From: Dromaius novaehollandiae
Taxonomy: Eukaryota; Chordata; Aves; Casuariiformes; Dromaiidae
Direction of reading: 5' to 3'
Length of the DNA stretch: 64,000 bases
Assembly (NCBI RefSeq): GCF_036370855.1
Contig: NC_088099.1
Location: 31,888,501 to 31,952,500, forward strand
A program made the translations under genes and the position numbers. How positions within the stretch are numbered: the first letter of the stretch is position 1; every line of letters starts with the position of its first letter. This document shows positions 54,381 through 64,000 of the stretch, in pieces. A model generated the notes under the pieces. That model made no database searches, was not told the DNA's origin, and worked only from the letters and a program-made list of their open reading frames with translations.

Positions 54381-54410
54381 TTTTTTTTTTGTTTTGTTTT
54401 GTTTTTTTGT
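54381..54410. repeat. T-rich run with GTTTT units
   Basis: A T10 run continues into repeated GTTTT units and a T7 run. Simple repeat; no attached retroposon body was recognised on either side. Confidence 0.8.
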
Positions 54411-55833
54411 GAGGCCGGGCAAACACACACTGCACTGATGGTCAACTCCCTAATTAAAAAGCAAAGGCTTTCATCAGGAAAGGGAACTGCAACACTGCAA
54501 CACCACGTAAGGATCCAACATGAACTTTACAAAGTCAAGCAGAGCTTCTAAAGTTAAAAGCTGTTCCCCAAAGCAATGGCCTGACACAGATGCAGGTCTG
54601 TGCTGCCTTTGGGACAAGGAGCTTTGCTGTGAGCATGCATGCCAAAGCCCGTTTCCTTGTACAACACTGAAAGCAAGACTTCAGCACCGCTGCTGCTGTA
54701 TGGCAGCAGGGTACCTGACTTTCAACACAGTGTCTTCTTTTCTCGTTTTCACAGCTGTTGAATAGTAATATCCTCCTTATCACATCAGAGGAATACAGTG
54801 TTCTTCTCTAATCTGAAAAAGAAAGGCTAGGGCACACGAAACAGGTTTCAAAAGGTTTTCACAGATTTTTTTTTTCCTATTCTGGTGTGAAGATGTTGAA
54901 AAGATAATACAATTAAACATTTTTATATTGATTTTATTTTGGAAGTGAAGACACAGAGCATTCACTTTTAATTTCCTTTTCCAGGTTCATTCTTTATTTA
55001 GCAAGAACTATAAAAACTCTTTTGAAAAGTAATATATTCAAAACTAATAAAATCCAAGTACAAAATATTTTCAAAGGCAGCTTAGGTACAATTATTAAGT
55101 TGTCAAATAAAAGCTTCTAGTCTAATACTGGAGAAGGAACAAAGTTTGTGGCTAATTTCTCAGTCCAAAATGGAACTATTTCCAGAAGCATCCTTTTACT
55201 GAAGATCATCAGTAGGTAACTCCAAGAACAATTACATATATGACTGAAAACAGTAAGCCTGAGTTCTGCATCAGTGTTAGTAAGAAGTCCACCTCTGACT
55301 AGTCTCCAGTGTTCACTACCATGAACTTTCTACCTCAGCAATCGGCCTATGTTTACTGACATCAACTGAACATGAGCTCAGAATCAGCAATTAAAAACAA
55401 GCAAGCTTTCTTCTAGATGGCAATAGTGCAGCGCACTTCCCTGACAGCTGATTTTTAGAAATGAAATACTGCAGGTGACAGAGAAAGACTGAAGTCACTA
55501 AAAAGCTACCATGTCAGTCCCCTTCATGTGCAACTGAATGCTCCAAAATGCAGAAACAACAAAAATAGAAGGGCTGAGACTGCATGCTTTTGAAGCCATG
55601 TTAGCTCTTGCATACACCCATCATTTCTACATTAGCAAAGATGCAACTTCTACTAAAAAACAGGTACTTATTAAATTCATCAGTGTTTTCAACCACTTTC
55701 CTTAAATAATTTTAGAAGAAAATTATTAATAATACTCTTAAAAAAGTGAGGAAACTATGGATGCCGAAGTGGGAACTGACTCAGCTAACTTGTTCAGATC
55801 ACATCAGAAGCGAAGGTTTTGAGCACAGGCGAG

Positions 55834-55963
55834 CAGCCCTGACCCTGCAGACTGGCATACTGTATGCTACATCTTACCATCATAACTATTTCACTGCAAT
55901 TGAGAAGGCTGCTTAGGGTAGCAAAGTAAATGGAAGAATACATGTGGTCACAGAATTGGCCCC
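55834..55963. repeat. Fossil palindromic repeat with both ends preserved
   Basis: Left end GCCCTGACCCTGCAG and right end ACAGAATTGGCCCC are approximate inverted repeats about 130 bases apart. Inside are ACTGTATGCTAC and GAAGAATACATGTGG in the positions of the ACGTGCTTAA / CACATGAGTAA arms of the reptile GGGCCTGATCCTGCA palindrome. It is a decayed, non-coding MITE-like copy. Confidence 0.55.
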
Positions 55964-58900
55964 TAGTTCCCCATTACCTTGCACTAATGAAGTTAATTAC
56001 TGATGTATGGAGGGTGTGGAAAGTGCTACTCTGTAATTCAGGATTCAGGGCTGCAATCCACAGCTTTTAGAACCAGAGTTGAAAATTAGCAGTTTTAGCA
56101 CACATGACTGAAATGGCTTCATCAAAACAACAACCAACCAAGACACAGTAATTTCAGTCAGCAAGGCTGCTTCTGGGGCATACACCGAAAGCCACCACTT
56201 ACCCATCTGCAACTCTACAGCAAGAAAAAAATAAAGACCAGGGCAACCTGCAGAGTCCTCATTCACCTCATGTTTTTCTAATGATTCCACCAGTTAAATC
56301 AAACACCCACAAGCTTTTTAAAGCAAGTTACTTAGCATCAAAGCATTGCCTGGTAAATTGTGCATGTCATGACAGCAATACTAAGATGACACTAAACAGA
56401 GAGAATTTCTCTCAGCTTGGGAAGACTAGACTTCTGCAGCAGTACACTTGTGGTGTAGTGATACTGCCATGTAGAAAGTCCAATTTTGAAAGGTATTTTT
56501 ACACAAACTCATACTGAAATTAACACAAAGATCTTCTATTGGATCTGTTTGGCAGTCTGATTCCATATAAAGGAAGGTATCAAGCACAACAGCTTTTTGT
56601 AAATAAATATGCATTGAGGAACTGAAATCAATGGCAAAGTGTAGTAGCAAATATTCCAATTGTTGGCTTGTGAAAAAAAGCCATTCTCAGACAACAAAAA
56701 AAGAGAGGATGTCAATTACTGCCGAACAAAACAGATCAAAAGAACAGCGTGCAGCTGATATGTTCATAGCCGCTCATGCAGTACGACAATGAGAAGGGTT
56801 GAGGTGATATTAGACGATACAGCAGCATGGATTCAATTTTTAACAGATTCATGCAAATTTTTTTTTTTGGCTCACAACCAAGTGAAGTTGCAATACTACT
56901 GACACTGCACAGTTGACTTGTTGTTCAGTATGTTAAAAAAAAATCTGCTATAATTAAGGAAGTGCTTGGCCTCTGTCCATTTTGTTCCACACTGCTGCCT
57001 CACACTTGTTTAAAGAACTGAGAAAATTTGTTGAAAATGTGGCAGACAGATAGTGAAAAATGTTAAGCTTGAATGGTCCAAATTAGACAGTATTTGTACA
57101 GATGGAGAACCTGCCATGACTGGCAAGAACAGTCAATGCTGCTTTGCAAGAAAACTTTTTGGATCAAAAGTTATTGAAATATCATTTGTATCCATCCGGA
57201 GACTTTCCTGAGCCAAAGATTTAGGTTTCTTACATGTCTAAATCCTGTCATCCCCTACTCTAGCAAAATAAGTATTCATGCATGAGAACTGCCAACAAGC
57301 ACACCATGTAATTGATGAAAATGAGGAGCGGACTACATATACAATCTGTAGTTTGCCTTCTGCCAAAGGGCAAAAACCTTGAAAGATTTTGGAAACAGAG
57401 AATGACCAATACCATTTTTTAAAATAAAGGATTAACCCATCAGAGATGACAGTCTGGTTAAAAACAAGTATGGGATCAGAAATCTGGTCTTTTGTACAGA
57501 CACGACATCTCAGCTTCACAGCCTCAATACATTGGTGAAAATGGATTGCCCATTTGAGCAGAAAAAAGGAAGAGGATTGCCTATTGCCTGCTTTCATCCA
57601 TGTGCTGCATTTAAGGCAAAGCTGAGATGTTTTTAATATATTTCAATTGGTATGCTTTATCTATGTGCAGTGTTTAAGAACTGACAGCTGAAGTTCTGAG
57701 AGATGCTGTAATCTAATGTTTTCGTAGTTGCTTCATTCTAAGCTTGAGGATTCTAGAGAACAACAATTTCTCCATTCTTTTCCTATTTTATAGTGTAATG
57801 TAGACAATTTCCCTTGAATTACAGTTTGGAATTTCCCACCCTAAAAAAGAAGAGATATTCTAGTAGTAAGAGAATAAAGAACAATCTATATTTTTATCTA
57901 ATGAACAGGACCAGAGACTTAGCCAGCAGCAAAATCTGAAAATGAGTACTTAAAAGCAATTTACCTCTGATACAGGCCTTAGCTTTAAGTGCTTGTTCAG
58001 ATAGGGGCCAGCATATATTCATGTACAGTAATATTCTATTCTATTATAAACTTTGTTAAAAATAGACTATTCAAAAGTCACCATTTCTCTTCTCAATGAC
58101 TTGGAGTCAACAAAGCTGAAAACAAGGGCAGAAAGGACATTTAGAGACTCTATCAGACTATTTGAACATTGCGATGGCAGTTGTACTGGTTACCTTCACT
58201 GCTGGAAAAAAGAACTAAGGGTCACTCTCTCTTCAGACACTTTAATAACAGTAAATCACTTGTAATAATATGGATGAAATGATACATTTTAAAGATCAGG
58301 TAATTTGCAGCATATCTAGAAAACAACCTTAAACCCCAGCCATACTCGCTATAGAGACTGGCCTCCCAGATTTCCCTATTCCCAGCCTTGTGAACTGTCA
58401 GCTGTCTTTGAGCATTTTCCCTCTTTTCTGCAACTCCCAAATTTGCACTTACTGATTTAAGACTTTTTTTCTTGCCAAATACCACTTTTGTCTACATAGA
58501 AGAAAACAGAACACCACCATTTCAGAATAAAACTTCAGACTAAAAAGCCTATTCCAGAATCTGTATTCTATAAGTGCATGAAAAGGGATTTTTTTAGGAA
58601 ACAACATATTAAATACAATACACAAATACTGCAACATGAAGAATTAAAAGTAAAAATAATTTCAATAGAAGTCTAAATAGATTGCATCAATTTTCATTAT
58701 CCAACATGAGGGAAACAGTTAAGGAAGTCAAGAATTAAAATACTGGCACATTAAACTTATTTTGTGATTTGCGTGATCTAGTGAGCAACTTCATACAAAA
58801 TTTTTATTCCAGTTCTCCTTCTAATAGGAAGTACTCACTTAAGAAAATGCCAGGGTATGATATGTGTATGATTCCTGAGGTAGGAAGACAAGTTTTATGA

Positions 58901-60192
58901 ACTGAATATTGTGCACTGAGCGTTTTTGTTTATTCTTAATTACGGTGTCTCCTATAATAGCAATCAGCATCAACTCATTTGAATGCCCAAATGCTCCACC
59001 CTTTTGCTGAATGCTATTCACACACACATAAAAATGTATACTTTGTAAGTATTGTAACAACACTTTATATAAAAAATACAGAGAAGAAAACTGTACCCAA
59101 GAAACACATTTTTAATCTAATTAAGTGAAACAACCCTGACATATTTTTCACATGTCCCTTTAACTCTCAATGCCAGCGTATTAAGTACTCAGTCCTTCAA
59201 GCACTCTTAAGAAATGCTGAATATCCTGAATGCCCGTGATCATTACATGCAAAATATCTTTAGTTAATTTTTCACAGTTTACCAAAAGTAGGTCACGTCC
59301 TTTTGCAGCTTAAATATTCCCTTTGAAATCAAGGGTACTATATGTCTGGAGGGAAAGGGGAGGACAACAGCTTTCACTGCAACTTTGAAAGAAGAGCAGA
59401 AGGGAATGGTAACACCATTAAAAACTAACAACATCCACAAACTACATCTCTTAAGGCTGCCTGTCACTAAGACATACCACCTTTAAAAACACAGTTCATG
59501 AAGCCACCCCCCAACAGAAGAAAAGTCTATCAGACTTCCATGACTTGAGTAAAATGCAGGCTGTTATGTAAATACTACAATATACAGATAATATTTTCCA
59601 AATGAAAACTCTATGAAAACATGAAAACAAAAAAGATCCATTCCCTCCCATTCCTTCCTGTCCATCTATCTTCCTTATGTGTTGTTTTCCTTTCTCAATG
59701 TGTTTATTCTGTTTGCCTGTGTTTTCACTGTTACTTTATAACCAGTCTCTTCATTTATTGTTCCTTAAATAATTAAATAGTCTCCATTTGCTCTCCTGCT
59801 TCCAAGCCTGTGCAGCATCCCATTTATCTGCTATCGTTCATCTCTATCACCTTTCCTCTCACTTCCTCCTGTTATCGTATCTGTATAGTACTATTTAGCT
59901 GGTACAGATCAACTTTCTTCTTTTCAAAGCACAAGTTAACACCTTTAAAAGCAAGGCAGAAATGTATTTTAAACACACATTAACCAGTTGAACTGACTCT
60001 GAAAAGCAGAGGTAAACCTTAATCAAGTATGTTAAGATCTGTAGCATTAATTTTCATCTCTGTTTAAGTAAAAATTCCAATTATCCAGTTGAACGTATCT
60101 CCGAAAAGGCCTTTTACCAGCAGCAGTTATCTTTTTATCTGTGGCAAGCTGAGACACACAAAAAGTAAAGTCCATGCACCCAGCAAGGCTTC

Positions 60193-60226
60193 TAACTCCC
60201 ACTGAAATCAACTAAGCTTGCTCAGC
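60193..60226. repeat. Fossil palindromic repeat scrap
   Basis: AACTCCCACTGAAATCAACT followed by AAGCTTGCTCAGCC resembles AACTCCCATTGAAATCAATG, GAAGTTTGCCTGAG of the same group. The piece is short, so chance cannot be excluded. Confidence 0.35.
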
Positions 60227-61353
60227 CAAAACATCGTGTCCTCCTTTCCAAAGTCACTCCGCAGGGCTGTGGCACAGCAGAGAACCAAGCCAACGGGCAG
60301 GGTGGCCCCATCCAGCGACTTCGTCCCCAGGAAAGAAAAAGGCAACAGCCCAGTTCAGCCTACACCTTTCCCTTGTCTCTCACTTTTCCCCTATTTCTAT
60401 TGCATCTGGCCTTCTTCCTCTGTTCCCAAGTCTTTCTTTCATCCCTATAAAAGTGCACTGATCCAGAGAGAGAAAACACATTTTAACTCAGCTACCATTG
60501 ACTTTCCCTTGCTGAGGGAACGCAGGACTCTGGAGCTGTGCTGATCCTTTCAGTAAAGACTTTTTCCATGTCCAGTGTTGAAGTCAGTGAGGAAAGCAGC
60601 TGATTTTAAAATTCTGCTTGATGAAGGTAGAAATAGAGCATTTAAAAATCTAGGGAGAACAACAGAAGTTACTTTTTCTGTTCAGCAGTAACTAAGTATT
60701 GCATTTACTTTTTAAACTCCAAACGAAGTCTCTATGTAAAGCATGCCAGTTCAGGCTACAAATGCAGCTTAATCTATAGGAGTAAACAACCCAAGTCATT
60801 GACTATAAGTGCAGACACCAATTGCACGTGGAAAGCTTCATGAAGCAAGAACACACATTTAAATTATTGTCAAATAATGAGATCTCCACGACAGTGGGTT
60901 TGGCAACTGTTTATATGGATCACGAACTCAGATGAAGCAGCAAGTAAAGATGACAGCATATCATACTGCTCTTTTCGTCTGCAATGTGTTCATGTGTCTG
61001 CTGTACACCACAATAACAAACTGCACTAGTAAAGGAGGAAGCACAGAAACTACCTTATGAAAGGCACTGGACTAAAACAAGAAGCTGAGATTTAAATTCA
61101 AAACAAGAAAAGACCACTAAATTCGATGCAACTTAACCTAGACTGTGTTGGATTTAAGAGTAGAAGGCACATGTTCATGGACGTATTTATAGACTCTAAC
61201 CCCTTTTAAAATACTTTCTGAACATGCTGAGAAATTCCTATACCCCTATTGCTTGTAGTTTCTGTAGACGTATTAACTTTTGATTCATGCCAGCACTGAA
61301 GCTGAGGTTATTTACAGTTAATAAGTTAATATTTAAAAAGAGTTGGTCAAACT

Positions 61354-61417
61354 AGCTAAGGTAAATGCTATACATTCCATGAGCTAAGGTAAATGCTATA
61401 AATTCCATGAGCTCCAG
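61354..61417. repeat. 28-bp tandem duplication
   Basis: Two adjacent 28-base copies (61354-61381 and 61382-61409) starting AGCTAAGGTAAATGC differ by one base (C/A), followed by a partial third copy starting AGCTCCAG. The high identity suggests a recent local duplication. Confidence 0.9.
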
Positions 61418-62544
61418 TAATTCATTCTTGGTTCAAAATATTTGTCATCATTTTAACATAAGGTTCTGTTCAAGCATTGCAAGTTTCTGAATTTCAGAGC
61501 TTCATAAGTTTTCTTTAATAAAAAGTATCCTGGATGAAAAAAAAAATGATGATTTTGCTAGCAGCAGAACACTAATTTAATCTGCATTCCCAAGTGGGGA
61601 CTGATCCAAAGACCATGCTTGTAGTCAACAACAAGGACAGCAGTTAAACATAAAGCTGGTGATTGCAAATCCCACTCTGAAAAAAGTACCATCCTTAGTT
61701 GATCTTCTAATTAACTGAAACAGTAATAAATATTTCTAGACATTCTCCTGCTTTCTTAGAGTCTTCATTTCATTAAAACATTTAAAACCATCCTGGCAAT
61801 GAGCCAAGTATCTCTTGCGCTACTGATAAATGAATTTCTACTGAAGTCACAGAAACTACCTATAAAAGCTAGATTTAAAACTGCCTCCTTATCTGACTGA
61901 GTCAAAAGGCTATTTTGTAATAAAGCAAAACATTTTCCCTGAATTTAAATGTCCAAGTTTGGACTTCTAAATAAAGTTCAATTTTAAAAATTTCAGTTCT
62001 ACTGTTTGGAGATTATTTCTTGAGTTGACATATGATACGTTTGCGCTGAAGTTGTTCATGTTCTAACGTGGTTTCAATGGAAGCAGAAAAAAACTCCTGT
62101 CTTTCAAAAGATCTGAAAGAAGGACCACTGTAAGGCACACTGTAGAGGCAAACCACGAGAGTTTCCTTAAGTCTTGTTCCTGTTTTTATCTGTGGCAAAA
62201 CTCTCATGGACTTTACTAGCACAAGGCTAGACCCAGGGCATAAACATATGCCTATCAAATGATATTTCTTTTTCAATTAAGTCTCCCAAGCAGGGCAAAC
62301 CCCATGGATCATTGATAGATGCTGATATATGATCCTCCTCCCCATTCACTCCGGGCCTGATCTCCAAGATACTGAACAGCTTCAACTTGCCCTAAGCCAA
62401 TGGTAGACTGCAAACATTCACAGCACCTCATCTTATTCAGACTGAAGTCAGGGCAAATTTTACAGCTGAGCTCAGGGAGAGCGAGATCAGGGCTCAGCGA
62501 CCCATCAGCAATAGCTGAATAAATGCAAGAGGTCTGGACATCAC

Positions 62545-62605
62545 CCAAGTTCTGCTCCTGCCGAAGTCAAAGCCCTCTCGCTAGCTTCAACAGGCGCAGT
62601 CCTCA
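62545..62605. repeat. Fossil palindromic repeat, central part
   Basis: AGTTCTGCTCCTGCCGAAGTC is followed by AAAGCCCTCTCGCTAGCTTC and AACAGGCGCAGTCC. It resembles the core TTCTGCTCCCATTGAAGTC, AATGGCAAAACTCCCATTGACTTC of the same group. It lies about 30 bases before the copy at 62637, so the two may be parts of one older insertion. Confidence 0.5.
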
Positions 62606-62636
62606 CATAGCCCCGTATGTCGGACTGCCTGACAAC

Positions 62637-62738
62637 GGGCCCAATCCTGCTACCCTGAGTCAGACGAGCATTTCCTACCTGTAGGAGTAATCCCATAGAA
62701 ACCCCAGGCAACTTGCACAAATAAGGGCTGCAGAAACA
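62637..62738. repeat. Fossil palindromic repeat (GGGCCCAATCCTGC-type)
   Basis: It starts GGGCCCAATCCTGCTACCC, includes GGAGTAATCCCATAGAAACC and ends AATAAGGGCTGCAGAAAC. These match the end, the centre (GAGTAGTCCCATTGACTTC) and the far arm (GAGTAAGGGCTGCAGAA) of the amniote palindromic repeat. This is one of the best-preserved copies in the window. Confidence 0.65.
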
Positions 62739-63502
62739 GCTAAGCAATCCCACTGCTACCATTAACTCCAAGCAAGATTACTATTTAGAGGCTAAACTAG
62801 AAAATTAGAAGCAGACTGACCCTGAACATAGCAAAGGTTTTGCAAATTAGTTTATTCCACAGCTTAATTACTTTGTTCTTTCCCCCTAAATCAAACTACA
62901 AGCTTACTGTGTGTCTATTCTTTTTAATGAAATTACTAAAAATAATATTGAAATGTAAATCATATGAACACTGCAGTGCTCTATACCAAGGCTTTCCAGT
63001 TACCACTTTCAGTAGGGCGTAACACACACCTTGCAATTTAAATATATAAATCATTAGATAGATTACCACAAGAACAAATCGTTGCCAATTTTGTGTTTCA
63101 GCATTCAGAAAAGGCTATCCTATTCAAACTTTTAGGCTCTAAAGGTACTTGTTTTCCTTTCCTTGCAAATATCTAACATCTTCTCACCATTACTATTTTT
63201 TAAATAATCACAATCGTCTCAAAAACATTAGCTTACTGTCATTTTCATACATATGTAAAAGCCTCTGTGCTCAATTCATTGACACTAGCATTAAACGCAA
63301 TTTGCCTGGTTTTCATTCTGACTAAGTAGTTTGTTATTTCATGCTTTTCAAGTTGACGATTTTTATTTTGTAACCACACCATTTCTGCTGTCTATTCAGA
63401 AAGACTGGGCGATACATCGCAGCCTGAATCGCTTTAGTATTTTCCAGTGAATACTCTCAAACCTTCTCAGTTTGGAAGGAAGAAGCCAAGGAGAGAAACA
63501 TT

Positions 63503-63510
63503 ACCTCCGG
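63503..63510 (-). other. LRRC3B: Possible splice donor of LRRC3B exon 1
   Basis: On the minus strand CCGGAG is followed by GTAATG just below the CpG island, a passable but not ideal 5' splice site because position +5 is T rather than G. The exon would end at 63505. Other GT sites inside the island (for example CAG/GTGCCG within GGGCAGGTGCCG) are alternatives. Confidence 0.3.
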
Positions 63511-63559
63511 CACCTCTGCATTCCAGATTTTTGGGGAAAAACATTTCTGGGCACACAAG

Positions 63560-64000
63560 CAAGGCGAGAGAGCAGCCTGCTGTTCTCGGAGCCGGGGCAC
63601 CGCACGCTCCCACCGCAGCTCAGCACCGCTCGCTGCAAGCCACGGTGAAATTTCTCCACCGGCTTTAGCGCGGCGGCGGTGCCCTGCTCGGCGCCCAGGG
63701 GCCCCGCACCCTGCACAGCACCCGGGCAGGATGCGCAGGGCGGGGGCAGGCCGGGCGGCACCTGCCCGTCCCCGCCAGCGCTGCTGCCCCGGCAGGGCCA
63801 GCCGAGGGCCGGGGTGGCCGCGGTTCCCCGGCAGCAGCCAGCTTCGCCGCTGCGGCCGGCGCCCGCCCGCTGCCATTTGTTGCTCGCGTTGAGGCGCGGA
63901 GGAGCAACAGCCCCTTCCTCCCCAGCGCAGCCATCGCCGCCTGCTCCGCAGCAACTGGTCCTGGCAGGTCGCGACGTGGAAAAATCCCGAGGCAGCACAA
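63560..64000 (-). promoter_or_regulatory. LRRC3B: CpG island, probable LRRC3B promoter and first exon (cut by window end)
   Basis: Very GC-rich and dense in CpG, with GC-box-like runs (GGGCGGGGGC at 63738-63747; GGGCGG again a few bases later). It contrasts sharply with the AT-rich intron. Open frames of 111-165 codons on the minus strand overlap in different frames and are Arg/Gly/Ala/Pro-rich, as expected of any GC-rich island, so I do not call a protein. Position and lack of any other gene make it the best candidate for the LRRC3B start region. It continues beyond the window, so another gene on the far side could share it. Confidence 0.65.

Larger units (their letters stand above)
55964..62544. 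other. LRRC3B: Intron interior, mostly nothing recognised
   Basis: AT-rich intronic DNA. The only structured items are the repeat scrap at 60193 and the 28-bp tandem duplication at 61354. Positions 59,640-59,900 are pyrimidine-rich without being a simple repeat. Confidence 0.5.
21116..63504 (-). other. LRRC3B: Putative long 5' intron of LRRC3B
   Basis: From the inferred acceptor to the CpG island at the window end no coding exon is recognisable on either strand. The longest open frames are chance-like and lack domains. One first intron of about 42 kb fits the known vertebrate layout, in which a non-coding first exon lies tens of kilobases from the single coding exon. The far boundary is a guess based on a possible donor at 63503-63504. 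If the patch at 38.7 kb is an exon, some transcripts would use a shorter intron. Confidence 0.55.

Noticed and set aside
63457..63998. Two overlapping 165-codon open frames in the CpG island
   Set aside because: They overlap in different frames, are Arg/Gly/Ala/Pro-rich and follow from high GC content. The region is better explained as promoter and non-coding exon.

Overview
The window looks like nuclear DNA from a sauropsid vertebrate, most likely a bird; a crocodilian cannot be excluded. The evidence is a CR1 LINE with the avian-type tail of ATTCTGTG-like repeats, much older CR1/L3-like and MIR relics, an AT-rich non-coding background, and one intact coding exon for a protein I recognise as LRRC3B. 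I found no bacterial-style operon, CRISPR array, rRNA gene or functional tRNA gene.

Layout: positions 1-19,300 are intergenic sequence beyond the 3' end of LRRC3B, with old repeats and no gene I can support. A compact GC-rich island lies at 19,380-19,830. The LRRC3B coding exon is on the minus strand: the whole 259-codon frame is 20,173-20,952, with an inferred splice acceptor ending at 21,116 and a possible poly(A) signal at 19,875-19,880. Positions 21,116 to about 63,500 appear to be one long 5' intron. It holds a 5'-truncated CR1 (about 33,530-34,492), CR1 fragments, a MIR relic, many short palindromic fossil repeats and several AT-rich stretches that could be conserved enhancers. A GC-richer patch at about 38,400-39,220 contains a consensus splice donor on the minus strand and could be an alternative first exon. 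A strong CpG island at about 63,560-64,000, cut by the window end, is the best candidate for the LRRC3B promoter and first exon.

How the parts fit: all gene-related signals agree with one minus-strand transcription unit running from the CpG island to the coding exon. Four short upstream frames in the leader part of the coding exon, one overlapping the LRRC3B start out of frame, suggest translational control. The most distinctive repeat signal is a set of ten short, decayed, palindrome-like repeats related to elements common in turtle and crocodile DNA. I cannot give their database name without a search. Nothing seen amounts to a new multi-gene system. The best leads are the possible alternative promoter, the orphan GC island just 3' of the gene, the upstream frames, and the fossil palindromes and CNE-like blocks inside the intron.
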